Positions 15,535 to 24,057 are shown, counted from the first letter of the stretch. The stretch is DNA of 44,146 bases from an uncultured Prevotellaceae bacterium (GCA_902776935.1 CACYRS010000014.1:1-44146), one strand, 5' to 3'. The notes: generated by a model not told the origin, from the sequence alone. Translations and numbers: made by a program.

Positions 15535-16506
15535 TTAAATTTCTTCATTAAATGGAGCTGCGTTTACACAACGGAGGTTCTTTTCTAACTGTGCCGTAGA
15601 ACTAGCACCCACCAACACAGAAGTTACCCCCTTCTGATGCAGAATCCAAGCCAAGGCCATCTCTGCAAGTGTCTCACCACGACTTTGAGCCACCTCATTA
15701 TAGTCACGCAGTTTCTGAAGCAGATCAGGTGTAAGCATCGATTCCTTCAAGAACTTACCCTTCGACATGCGTGAGTCTTCAGGTATACCGTTAAGATAAC
15801 GATCTGTCAACAATCCCTGTGCAAGTGGCGAGAATGAGATAAAGCCAATACCTTCTTCTGCACAGAAGTCTAAGATACCCTCCTCCTGTGGTTCACGATC
15901 AAGCATATTCAATCGTCCCTGATAGATAAGCAGAGGGACATCACGCTCTTTCAGATATTTTGCAGCAAAACGTGTAGCATCCAGTGGCCAACGAGAGATT
16001 CCTATATAAAGAGCCTTGCCTTGACGTACTATATCCACAAGTGCCTGGAGGGTCTCCTCCAACGGTGTTTTCGGGTCATAACGGTGGCTATAGAACAGGT
16101 CTACATAGTCAATCTTCATACGCTTCAGGCTCTGGTCGAGACTTGCTATCAGATATTTCCTTGAGCCCCAGTTGCCATAAGGTCCAGGCCACATGTCGTA
16201 TCCGGCTTTTGAAGAGATAAAGAGTTCATCGCGATATGGACGAAAATCCTCATCCATCAGTTGTCCCATTGTCTCTTCAGCCGAGCCATAAACCGGTCCG
16301 TAATTATTAGCCAAATCGAAATGGGTAACACCATGATCAAATGCATAATGGGTTATCTCGCGACTTCGTTCATATGGGTCAATACTACCAAAGTTATGCC
16401 AAAATCCGAGACTTACCTTCGGCAACAACACTCCTGAACGTCCACAACGCTCATATTGCATTCCATTGTCATAGCGACTTTTGTCTGCAAAGTAATTTTC
16501 CTTCAT
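15535..16506 (-). CDS. aldo/keto reductase, YghZ (AKR14)-like
   Basis: A 323-residue cytoplasmic oxidoreductase with the AKR catalytic tetrad D64, Y69 (DLANNYG), K100 (SSKAG) and H141 (YSHRYD). Its closest visible family is E. coli YghZ, shown by GNWGSRKYLIASLDQSLKRM and SFSPLAQGLLTDRYLNGIP, and the cofactor should be NADPH. YghZ-type enzymes reduce methylglyoxal and L-glyceraldehyde 3-phosphate. In this setting, as first gene of an operon with CE12 and rhaM, reduction of L-lactaldehyde to 1,2-propanediol is a reasonable inference. It would complement AldA when reducing power must be disposed of. Direct action on rhamnose is also possible. The ATG at 16506 has a promoter close upstream. Confidence 0.88.
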   Translation of the reverse strand: MKENYFADKSRYDNGMQYERCGRSGVLLPKVSLGFWHNFGSIDPYERSREITHYAFDHGVTHFDLANNYGPVYGSAEETMGQLMDEDFRPYRDELFISSKAGYDMWPGPYGNWGSRKYLIASLDQSLKRMKIDYVDLFYSHRYDPKTPLEETLQALVDIVRQGKALYIGISRWPLDATRFAAKYLKERDVPLLIYQGRLNMLDREPQEEGILDFCAEEGIGFISFSPLAQGLLTDRYLNGIPEDSRMSKGKFLKESMLTPDLLQKLRDYNEVAQSRGETLAEMALAWILHQKGVTSVLVGASSTAQLEKNLRCVNAAPFNEEI

Positions 16507-16534
16507 CTTTCACATCAGTTTTAGTAAATCGATG

Positions 16535-16600
16535 CAAAGATACACATTTTATCTGTATTATAGTTCATCTATAATACGAAAAATAGGATAATTGTTCAAA
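16535..16600 (-). promoter_or_regulatory. promoter of the AKR-CE12-rhaM operon with 20-bp direct repeat
   Basis: On the minus strand the -7 box TATCTTTG (16542-16535) is preceded by TTCGTATTAT starting at 16580 (gap 34) and TTTGAACAAT starting at 16600, a repeat with 20-base period. Geometry and half-site form match the pectin promoters. The distal copy also lies in the loop of a terminator-like hairpin, so part of the match could be coincidence. Confidence 0.5.
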
Positions 16601-16615
16601 TCCAGTACTATCCTA
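16579..16615 (-). terminator. probable terminator of the STAS operon
   Basis: Read on the minus strand, TAGGATA (16615-16609) pairs with TATCCTA (16590-16584) around an 18-base loop and is followed directly by TTTTT. It lies 11 bases after the STAS stop codon. The stem is only 7 bp, so strength is uncertain. Confidence 0.5.
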
Positions 16616-16625
16616 CAGATAACTT

Positions 16626-16928
16626 CTATTCGATATTAAAGAGTTTTATGAAACCCGTCATGGTGAGGACCTTTTGGACCTCACCTTTTACGTTTTTTAA
16701 CACTAACTTACCACCTTTGGCAGCACTTTCCTTTCTCAGTTTAAGCATTCCTCGCAAAGCAAGACTGCATACATATTCCAGATCATTACAGTCAAGCACC
16801 ACCTGCTTATCGAGGTGTTCCTCAAGCGGTTTGATATCTTCTAGAAACTGTGAAGCCTCGTTTGTATCAAGCCATCCATAGAGAGTGGCTACATAGATAC
16901 CGTTTTGTTCTTTAATCTCAATATTCAT
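16626..16928 (-). CDS. STAS-domain protein (anti-sigma factor antagonist-like)
   Basis: This 100-residue protein is a single STAS domain of the SpoIIAA/RsbV type. It has GWLDTNEASQFLEDI after strand 2, VVLDCNDLEYVCSLALRGML containing the conserved phospho-acceptor serine of the DxxxxxSxGLR-like site, and GKLVLKNVKGEVQKVLTMTGF at the end. Such proteins are switched by phosphorylation by a HATPase kinase and dephosphorylation by a PP2C phosphatase. It is the last gene of a three-gene operon (4 bases after the transporter) whose first gene carries both of those activities. The partner it controls is unknown. Bacteroidetes have no SigB, so a sigma factor target is not assured. Confidence 0.9.
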   Translation of the reverse strand: MNIEIKEQNGIYVATLYGWLDTNEASQFLEDIKPLEEHLDKQVVLDCNDLEYVCSLALRGMLKLRKESAAKGGKLVLKNVKGEVQKVLTMTGFIKLFNIE

Positions 16929-16932
16929 AATG

Positions 16933-18738
16933 TTATGGGTTTAGCGGGGTTAAAGGATAGATAATATTAACAATAAGTATGTTGGCTGCCAGAATGATGA
17001 AGTTCATCAACAGGCCTATGCGCATAAAATCACTGAATCGATAGCCTCCAGGGCCATACACAAGCATGTGGGTAGGCGAACCGATAGGTGTCGCGAAACT
17101 ACTGCTAACGCTGACCATCAGAGCTATAAGGAATGGATATGGCTCATAGCCAAGTTTCTCTGCAGCCTGATACATGATTGGGAAGAACATCGCTCCTGCT
17201 GCCGTGTTAGAGATAAACTCAGTGATAAATGTTCCCACCAGACAGATTGCTGTCATCACCACAATAGGATTAGTGCCGCATACATCGAGGATGCCAAATG
17301 CCAGGCGTTCGGCAATACCCGTTTTCTGGATGGCGACGCCCAACACAACCGAACCAGCAAATACCATAAGTATCTCCCAGTTAATGGCTTTCATGGCCTG
17401 ATCCACATTGCAGCACTTAAATATAAGCATAGCCATCGCAGCGAGGAAGGCGCACTGCAGAAGTGGTATGACATTAAGAGCTGATAGAACCACCATCGCA
17501 ATCATGATTGTTGTAGAGATAAGCGTTTTCTTTCCAATATTTGGCACCTGGGCAGAGTCAAAGAACTGCAGCTGTGAGGACAAGCGCTCTGTGTGAATAT
17601 TTACATTCGGTGGACATTCGAGGAGCAGGGTGTCACCTGCCTGTAGTATAACCTCATGTGGTGACTCGTCGATACGCTTACCTTTGCGGGCAACAGCTAC
17701 GAGAATCATGTTATTCTCTTTTTCGAACGAACTGCCACCTATTTTTTTGTTGATCAGGCTGCTACCGAAGTTTACATAAGCCGTACGTAACTGACGGTCA
17801 TTGTCTATCTCGCTCATTGTAAACACATGGTGATCTGCATTAACCAGCCCATGACTCTTCTTCAGATCGAGAATCTCATCAATCTGTCCTGCAAACACAA
17901 GACGGTCACCACCCATAATAATTTCATCATCCGGAACAGGAGAGGTGACATCGTCATAGTGCAGGATCTCTATCAGACTACCTCCGCGTACATCCTTCAA
18001 TCCAGCCTCAGCGATGGTCTTGCCTATGTTGTTATTGTCGGATGGCACCAGTAACTCAACAGTATAGTCTGATGTTGACTCAAAGGCTGCCTCAGGTGCC
18101 TTGCGATCTGGCAACAGCTTACGCATGGCAATTATTGAAAGCACACCTATAAACAGACAGAAGAGACCTGGGATAGTAGTAGCCAACACGTTCATGGCTA
18201 TGCCGGTATGTTCGGCGTAAAGACCTGAAATAATCAAGTTCGGTGGTGTTCCTATAAGGGTACAAACGCCTCCCATTCCAGAAGCGTAACTCAGTGGGAT
18301 GAGCAACTTTGAGGGTGATACATTCAGTTTCTTCGACCACATCTTTACGATACCCACAAAGAGAGCCACTACTGTGGTATTACTCAGGAACGAACTAAGT
18401 GCTGCCACAGGAAGCATCAGTCGGATAACAGCTTTCGAATATGAATTTGGCTGTCCTAACAGATGTTTAACTATCCACTGCAAGACACCGGTGTGCGTAA
18501 GACCAGCAACTACGACGAAGAGAACACCAATGATTACTACTGACGTAGAACTGAAGCCCGAGAAAGCCTCTTTGGCATTAAGCACCCCAGTAACGAAGAG
18601 GATAGAGATGGCTCCGAGGAAAACAAGGTCGGCACGGAGCTTGGTGAACAACAATACGGTGAACATTGTGAGCACCGTAGCAATGGTAATCCATGCATAG
18701 AGGTTAAAACCCCAGAAAATGATTGATTCCATAAGCAT
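16933..18738 (-). CDS. SLC13/DASS-type transporter with two RCK_C (TrkA-C) domains
   Basis: The 601-residue membrane protein has two halves of hydrophobic helices (about 10-215 and 400-600) with paired SNT motifs, SFLSNTTVVALF and EFISNTAAGAMFF, typical of the divalent anion:sodium symporter family. Between them lie two RCK_C/TrkA-C domains (about 225-295 and 315-390), seen in ELLVPSDNNNIGKTI and GSSLINKKIGGSSF. RCK_C domains bind small regulatory ligands. The substrate may be sulfate, a dicarboxylate or another anion. Two in-frame ATG codons (18738 and 18732) are equally possible starts. It lies 3 bases after the SpoIIE-type gene and 4 bases before the STAS gene, which suggests that its transport is coupled to a partner-switching circuit. 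Confidence 0.88.
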   Translation of the reverse strand: MLMESIIFWGFNLYAWITIATVLTMFTVLLFTKLRADLVFLGAISILFVTGVLNAKEAFSGFSSTSVVIIGVLFVVVAGLTHTGVLQWIVKHLLGQPNSYSKAVIRLMLPVAALSSFLSNTTVVALFVGIVKMWSKKLNVSPSKLLIPLSYASGMGGVCTLIGTPPNLIISGLYAEHTGIAMNVLATTIPGLFCLFIGVLSIIAMRKLLPDRKAPEAAFESTSDYTVELLVPSDNNNIGKTIAEAGLKDVRGGSLIEILHYDDVTSPVPDDEIIMGGDRLVFAGQIDEILDLKKSHGLVNADHHVFTMSEIDNDRQLRTAYVNFGSSLINKKIGGSSFEKENNMILVAVARKGKRIDESPHEVILQAGDTLLLECPPNVNIHTERLSSQLQFFDSAQVPNIGKKTLISTTIMIAMVVLSALNVIPLLQCAFLAAMAMLIFKCCNVDQAMKAINWEILMVFAGSVVLGVAIQKTGIAERLAFGILDVCGTNPIVVMTAICLVGTFITEFISNTAAGAMFFPIMYQAAEKLGYEPYPFLIALMVSVSSSFATPIGSPTHMLVYGPGGYRFSDFMRIGLLMNFIILAANILIVNIIYPLTPLNP

Positions 18739-18741
18739 TTA

Positions 18742-20358
18742 TCAATTAAATGTATTCAAATTCTTTGTTAGAACCAGTCGGTTATAGCCGTCGGAAGTAC
18801 GCTGATACTCTACTGTATCCATAATGGTGCGCACCAGATGGATGCCGAGGCCTCCTATAGCACGTTCGTCAAGTTCGGCATCAATGTCGACCTCCTCGTG
18901 CTGGGTGGGGTCAAAGGCTGCTCCATGGTCCTTGATTACCAATATCAACACATCGTCTTTAACGTCGGCTGTCACTTCCACATGACCTCGCATACCTTTC
19001 GGATAGGCATAGTTGATAACATTGGCCACCCATTCCTCAAGGGCGAGGTTCAGGGTCTTGGCGGTTTCGTCGTCGATACCATGCTCACGACAGACGGAGA
19101 AGAAGAAGGCACGCATACGAGCTACTTCCGTCATCTCGTTCTTCATGATGAGTCGACGCGAAGGGTCAACACCTGGCTCCTGAGCCGTACCGTGTCGGAG
19201 AAACAGCATCGTAAGGTCATCACTCTGTTCTGTACCATCAGCAAACACGCTGACATGCTGCTTCAGAAAGTCGATAACCTCGATGGCTGAAGCCTTACTG
19301 TTTTTCTCAACGTCGTGGAGCACACGCTGCTCGCCAAAGAGTTTTCGGCTGCCGTCGTTAGAGAAGTACGTAGCTTCCGTCAGTCCGTCAGTATAGAGAA
19401 GCAGCGCACTACCTGGAGGGAAGTCTACTTGCTGCTCATCGTAGTTATAGCGATCCTCAACGCCTATGGGAAGGTTTGTCTCCACTTCTAAAAGACTGCA
19501 TTCTCCCTCTGTTGTAATCATCACAGGGGCATTGTGTGCTGCATTACAATAAGTGAGGTAGTGGGTCTTCATGTCAAGCACACCCACAAAAACAGTCACA
19601 AAGACGTAAGAATCGTTAGTAGAGGCAATAGCGTGGTTCATCTCACGCACAATGTTGGCTGCACTCTGGTAGTTGCCCGCGAGGTTACGGAACAGCGTTC
19701 GCGTTACAGCCATATAGAGTGATGCCGGTACGCCCTTGCCAGCCACATCGCCTATGATAAAGAAGAGCTCATCGCCCTCGATGATAAAGTCGTAGAGGTC
19801 GCCACCTACTTCCTTTGCAGGGGTCATCGAGGCAAAGAGGTCGAGGTCCTGTCGCTGGGGGAAGGATGTGGGAATCATACCCATCTGGATGTCGTGGGCT
19901 ATTTTCAGCTCACTCTGTAGCCGCTCCTTACTGGCGGTAGTTGTCTGCAACTCATTGATATGCCTTTTCAGTGAATGGAGCATATATTCAAACGAGTTCC
20001 GCAACTGCAAAAGTTCATCCTCAGAATGTATCACAGGTAATGGTGTATCGAGATTTCCCTCTGCTATACTTACAGCAGAATCGGTAAACTCTTTCAACGG
20101 CTTCACCATCTGATATATCGCTCTTGTACAGAATATGAACAGCGATGACAGACCTATGATAAACACTATAGCGCCGTATTTCACTATCTGGTGAGTCAAC
20201 GGCAGTGTCATACTGTCGCCTGTAAAGTAAAAAAACAAGGCTACAGCCACTAAGAATACGGTTGCTGCTATACCCATGATCCTAAAACTGAGTCTTGCAG
20301 CAAACGACTTCTGGTACGCGAGGTCGTACTTGTATTCGAAGTTCGGATTCTCTACCAA
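18742..20358 (-). CDS. HAMP-SpoIIE phosphatase-HATPase fusion (partner-switching regulator)
   Basis: The protein has two transmembrane helices near the N-terminus without a long extracellular sensor domain. A HAMP segment follows (VKPLKEFTDSAVSIAEGN), then a PP2C-type SpoIIE phosphatase domain with metal-binding aspartates in KEVGGDLYDF, GDVAGKG, TDGLTEA and SDDLTM. The C-terminal HATPase of the RsbW type has an N-box in LEEWVANVINYAY, DHGAAFD, and GGLGIHLVRTIMD. Kinase and phosphatase for the same STAS protein are thus joined. An open frame extends to a GTG at 20439, but that codon lies in the loop of a terminator-like hairpin and a -33/-7 promoter overlaps codons downstream of it. I therefore prefer TTG 20358 as the start (539 codons); this is inference. 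The first ATG inside the frame is at 20280, within the first membrane helix. Confidence 0.88.
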   Translation of the reverse strand: MVENPNFEYKYDLAYQKSFAARLSFRIMGIAATVFLVAVALFFYFTGDSMTLPLTHQIVKYGAIVFIIGLSSLFIFCTRAIYQMVKPLKEFTDSAVSIAEGNLDTPLPVIHSEDELLQLRNSFEYMLHSLKRHINELQTTTASKERLQSELKIAHDIQMGMIPTSFPQRQDLDLFASMTPAKEVGGDLYDFIIEGDELFFIIGDVAGKGVPASLYMAVTRTLFRNLAGNYQSAANIVREMNHAIASTNDSYVFVTVFVGVLDMKTHYLTYCNAAHNAPVMITTEGECSLLEVETNLPIGVEDRYNYDEQQVDFPPGSALLLYTDGLTEATYFSNDGSRKLFGEQRVLHDVEKNSKASAIEVIDFLKQHVSVFADGTEQSDDLTMLFLRHGTAQEPGVDPSRRLIMKNEMTEVARMRAFFFSVCREHGIDDETAKTLNLALEEWVANVINYAYPKGMRGHVEVTADVKDDVLILVIKDHGAAFDPTQHEEVDIDAELDERAIGGLGIHLVRTIMDTVEYQRTSDGYNRLVLTKNLNTFN

Positions 20359-20387
20359 GGTCTGTTTTTTGTTTAATATTCTGTCTG

Positions 20388-20418
20388 CAAAGATAGTATT
20401 TTTATCATATAAAAACAA
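20388..20418 (-). promoter_or_regulatory. promoter of the SpoIIE-SLC13-STAS operon
   Basis: On the minus strand TTG (20418-20416) and TATCTTTG (20395-20388) are separated by exactly 20 bases, a full match to the Bacteroidetes -33/-7 arrangement. No activator-type direct repeat is present, so expression is probably basal. Its position requires the translation start to be downstream of about 20380. Confidence 0.65.
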
Positions 20419-20454
20419 TTTTCTACGGAGATTTTTCACTTTCTCCGTAGAAAA
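20419..20454 (-). terminator. 13-bp perfect inverted repeat, terminator of the nrfH remnant
   Basis: TTTTCTACGGAGA (20419-20431) and TCTCCGTAGAAAA (20442-20454) are perfect complements around a 10-base loop. Read on the minus strand the stem is followed by TTGTTTTTAT. It sits downstream of the nrfH/nrfA remnant and directly abuts the -33 element of the next operon. It most likely ends the former nrf transcript; a regulatory dyad is the alternative. Confidence 0.6.
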
Positions 20455-20512
20455 AACTATAAAATAAGGTCACTTGTACAAGTAAGAGACCAGAATCGTA
20501 CAAATCAGATCT

Positions 20513-20785
20513 CTATGAGTTTGCCGTATGCAGAAGCTGAACGAGAAGAAGCAACGCTTCATGGAGGAGATGGTGATCTGAGAACTTCACACCACCCTCC
20601 TGCATGTAAGGCATGTGGCAGTTGACGCAGGCAGCAGGATCGTCACCTACAAAATAAGTATGTGCGCGAAGTAGATACATAAACAATCCGCCCAAGCCAA
20701 CGATGACGCCTGCGAAGACAAGAAGTCCAACTTTTTGCCTGTATGAAAACAGCTCTTTCCAAACTAATATTTCTTTTAAGTTCAT
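20513..20785 (-). pseudogene. nrfH: nrfH/nrfA fusion remnant (cytochrome c nitrite reductase)
   Basis: From ATG 20785 the frame encodes the N-terminus of NrfH, the membrane-anchored tetraheme quinol oxidase of the ammonia-forming nitrite reductase. It includes the single membrane helix and the first heme site in DDPAACVNCH. Directly after CVNCH the sequence becomes MPYMQEGGVKFSDHH, which is typical of the catalytic subunit NrfA rather than NrfH. The frame then runs through 17 leucine-rich residues unlike either protein and stops. Three of four NrfH hemes and nearly all of NrfA are therefore missing. The simplest reading is a deletion between similar CxNCHM-coding sequences in adjacent nrfH and nrfA, followed by decay. 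The product cannot work as a nitrite reductase. Confidence 0.75.
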
Positions 20786-20834
20786 AAGTAGATCACCCAA
20801 AAAGCATGAATACCAACTTCGATTTCAAAGACAA

Positions 20835-20900
20835 ATAGAACTATTTTACCATTATTTGAATAAAAATTATAAGATAATTATTAAAAAGGGCATACCTTTG
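20835..20900 (+). promoter_or_regulatory. activator-type promoter of the PL26-GH2 operon with 20-bp direct repeat
   Basis: ATAGAACTAT (20835) and TTTGAATAAA (20855) are half-sites with a 20-base period. The proximal TTTG ends 34 bases before the -7 box TACCTTTG (20893-20900). There is no -33 TTG. The leader before ATG 20925 is only about 20 bases. Geometry is identical to the SusC and distal GH28 promoters. Confidence 0.65.
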
Positions 20901-20924
20901 CAACTGTAAAAACCAATCAGACTT

Positions 20925-23900
20925 ATGATAAGAAAAGAACTGGCAATAATCCTTTTTGTAATAGTATGTCTGGGAGCACAGGCTCAGTCAGGACTCAACA
21001 AACGACAGTTTGCTAAGTACTGGCAGGTGGAGTCCGAATCTCCCGAATACAGAGTAACTTTTCTTGGCGACACCTGTGAGATTCTGTCTCCTAAAGGACT
21101 AACCCTCTGGCGCAAGGAAAAGATGAAGAAAGGCATGACGGTGGAATACGATGCCTGTGTGATGGATAAAGGTAAGCCAGGAGACCGTCTTAGTGATATG
21201 AACGCCTTCTGGATGGCATCAGATTCTCATGCGAAGGATATATGGACAAGAGCAAAATGGAGAAACGGGATTTTCCTTAGATGTTACACGTTGCAGATGT
21301 ATTATCTGGGTTATGGTGGCAACCATAACGCCACTACACGATTCCGTAGATACGACGGTGATGAGACTGCCGTTGATAACATCAACAACCGACCAGCTAT
21401 CTTAAAAGAATACACTGACAAGGCTCATCTGCTGAAACCAAACAAATGGTATCACATTAAGATAGAGAGTACCATCGAAGGCCGTACTAGATTCTATATC
21501 GATGGAGAATGCATCGTGGATTATCTTGATCCACAACCATTAGAGAGCGGATGGTTCGGATTCAGGACAACACTCTCAAGAACAAGAATTACAGACTTTA
21601 AGTCTTACGACACGCCTCACCACAACATTAATAAGGCAGACGTACCACTTCACTGGGTTGGTGGTACAAGCAACGGACCTGTATGCTTTGGTATCCCCTT
21701 TTCTGAGGGCGAGTTAAAGGACGTTTCTCTGCTCGCCTTATCCAATAATATACCTACCGACGCCTGGGTGAATGCAAGATGGGCGGACGGTTCTGTAAAA
21801 TGGGCCGGACTTGCTGCTGTGGTGCCTCAAGGAATCAAAGACATAAGTGTAAAACGCATCAAGCAAAGAACCAAATCTGCATCACCATGGGTATCATCCA
21901 CCAATAATCAAATCATTGTTAATACAGGTAAAGTTGTTGTTTATCTGCCAAAGAAAGGCAATACACTTTTAGACAGCCTGTGTTTGACAGACAAACGCAT
22001 CGGAGGTCCTGCATCATTGATAGCATCTGCTAATAATAACACATTCATTTCACAACTTAACAAGGTGGAAATAGAACAGAGTGGACAAGTCCGCACAGTG
22101 GTCAGGATGGAAGGTGTTCACCAAAGTAATGATAAATCATGGCTACCATTCACTGTAAGAATTTATTTCTATCGTGGCAGCGAACAGATACGCCTCGTAC
22201 ATACCTTTATATATAATGGTGACGAGCAAAAGGATATGATCGGCAGTCTGGGCGTACGAATGAATGTGCCCATGCGAGAGATGGTATATAATCGTCATAT
22301 AGCCTTTGCTACAGATAATGGTATCTGGACAGAACCTGTCCAACCATTGGATGGACGAAGAATACTGATGATAGGCAATGACCGCAACCTACAGGCTGAA
22401 CAGATGGAAGGCAGACGAATACCGGATTATGAGGCCTTCGACGAGAAGAACAGATTGTTGCTGGATCAGTGGGCAAAATGGGATGGTTTCAGGCTATCGC
22501 AACTGACAGATAATTCATGGTCTATTCGTAAAAGGGCTACTTCACAAAGTCCTTGGATAGGTACTCTTACAGGAACCCGGTCACCTGGTTTTGCCTTTGT
22601 GGGGGATGTAAGTGGAGGTTTAGGTGTCGAACTTAAGGATTTTTGGCAGTCATATCCTTCTACAATAGAGATTAATAAGGCCCGCAGTAGCGAGGCTGAG
22701 TTGAATCTGTGGCTATGGAGTCCTGAGTCAGAACCTATGAATCTGTGTCATTACGATACCATAGCGCATAACCTGAATGCAAGCTACGAGGATGTCCAGG
22801 AGGGTATGAGCACTCCATATGGTATTGCGAGGACCAGTGTCCTTAATATTATAGCATATGATAAATATCCAGGACAGCAAGTGCTCTCGACAGACATCCG
22901 TATTACAAGCAATGATGCCCGTCTCTTGCCTACCCCCGAATATCTTCACGAGAAACGGGCATTTGGTATATGGTCGTTACCAAAAGACTCATCCGATAAA
23001 GTTGAACAGCGCCTTGAGAGATATATAAAAGCCTATCAACATCATACCGAAAAGTACAAATGGTATGGTTTCTGGAACTACGGCGACATCATGCACACCT
23101 ACGACAATGAACGACAGGAATGGCGATACGACGTAGGAGGGTTCGCATGGGACAATACAGAACTTGCCACCCCGATGTGGCTGTGGTATAACTTCCTCCG
23201 CACCGGACGACATGATATATGGCGTATGGCAGAAGCAATGACTCGTCATTGCAGCGAGGTTGACACATACCATATAGGTTCGTTTGCGCCATTGGGTAGT
23301 CGTCATAACGTCACACACTGGGGGTGTGGTGCCAAGGAGGCACGTATCAGTCAGGCGGCATTCAACAGATTCTACTATTACCTGACCAGCGACGAACGTA
23401 CAGGTGACCTTATGCGAGAGCAGACTGATGCCGATACCCTACTCTATCATCTCGACCCTATGCGACTGGCTGAGCCTCGCAGTCAGTTTCCATGTAATGC
23501 TCCAGCCCGACTACGTATAGGTCCTGACTGGCTTGCCTATGCCGGCAACTGGATGACAGAGTGGGAACGTTTCGGAACAGAGAAATACAAGAATAAGATC
23601 CTGGTAGGACTTCAGTCTATCACCTCGTTACCAGACGGTATCTTTACTGGTAATCTGGCGAAAGGCTACGATCCTGCTACAGGACGTATCTCTTACGACG
23701 GAGATCCATCCATACGCTCTACCAATCATCTGATGACTATCATGGGAGGGTTCGAAGTGATGAACGAGTTGTTGCCGATGGCGGATGACAAAGCATTCAA
23801 CAAGGTATGGCTCGACTTCGCACGCCGTTACAAGCAGATGGCCCGGGATATCCGCCATAGTGATTTCCCTGTTCGCAGATTGGAGGCTTATGCAGCCTGG

Positions 23901-24035
23901 AAGGATCGTGACCCCCAGCGTACATCAAACGTCTGGGACGCATTATGGAAGCATGGTGACAGCACTTCTAACACCAACGATGCTGCCCTATGGAGTCTTG
24001 ATGCCATATATATGCAAGAGGTTCTTTTGAAATAG
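20925..24035 (+). CDS. PL26-like rhamnogalacturonan exolyase (RIFT-barrel protein) with N-terminal lectin-like domain
   Basis: The 1036-residue secreted protein (signal peptide to AQAQ, residue 21) starts with a beta-sandwich domain of the DUF6250/laminin-G-like type (about 25-230, ending in GWFGFRTTLSRTRITDFKSYD). From about residue 236 it matches the PcRGLX/YetA architecture: an N-terminal RIFT barrel (VPLHWVGGTSNGPVCFGIPF, NARWADGSVKWAG), a middle beta domain (about 340-560) and a C-terminal helical toroid (about 690-1036, with WYGFWNYGDIMHTYD and HNVTHWGCGAKEAR). PcRGLX is the fungal exo-rhamnogalacturonan lyase that founded PL26. Bacterial relatives are less well defined, so lyase activity on the rhamnogalacturonan-I backbone is an inference. 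It is the first gene of an operon with the GH2 gene 22 bases downstream. Confidence 0.75.
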   Translation: MIRKELAIILFVIVCLGAQAQSGLNKRQFAKYWQVESESPEYRVTFLGDTCEILSPKGLTLWRKEKMKKGMTVEYDACVMDKGKPGDRLSDMNAFWMASDSHAKDIWTRAKWRNGIFLRCYTLQMYYLGYGGNHNATTRFRRYDGDETAVDNINNRPAILKEYTDKAHLLKPNKWYHIKIESTIEGRTRFYIDGECIVDYLDPQPLESGWFGFRTTLSRTRITDFKSYDTPHHNINKADVPLHWVGGTSNGPVCFGIPFSEGELKDVSLLALSNNIPTDAWVNARWADGSVKWAGLAAVVPQGIKDISVKRIKQRTKSASPWVSSTNNQIIVNTGKVVVYLPKKGNTLLDSLCLTDKRIGGPASLIASANNNTFISQLNKVEIEQSGQVRTVVRMEGVHQSNDKSWLPFTVRIYFYRGSEQIRLVHTFIYNGDEQKDMIGSLGVRMNVPMREMVYNRHIAFATDNGIWTEPVQPLDGRRILMIGNDRNLQAEQMEGRRIPDYEAFDEKNRLLLDQWAKWDGFRLSQLTDNSWSIRKRATSQSPWIGTLTGTRSPGFAFVGDVSGGLGVELKDFWQSYPSTIEINKARSSEAELNLWLWSPESEPMNLCHYDTIAHNLNASYEDVQEGMSTPYGIARTSVLNIIAYDKYPGQQVLSTDIRITSNDARLLPTPEYLHEKRAFGIWSLPKDSSDKVEQRLERYIKAYQHHTEKYKWYGFWNYGDIMHTYDNERQEWRYDVGGFAWDNTELATPMWLWYNFLRTGRHDIWRMAEAMTRHCSEVDTYHIGSFAPLGSRHNVTHWGCGAKEARISQAAFNRFYYYLTSDERTGDLMREQTDADTLLYHLDPMRLAEPRSQFPCNAPARLRIGPDWLAYAGNWMTEWERFGTEKYKNKILVGLQSITSLPDGIFTGNLAKGYDPATGRISYDGDPSIRSTNHLMTIMGGFEVMNELLPMADDKAFNKVWLDFARRYKQMARDIRHSDFPVRRLEAYAAWKDRDPQRTSNVWDALWKHGDSTSNTNDAALWSLDAIYMQEVLLK

Positions 24036-24057
24036 CGAATAACAAAATAAACAACAA

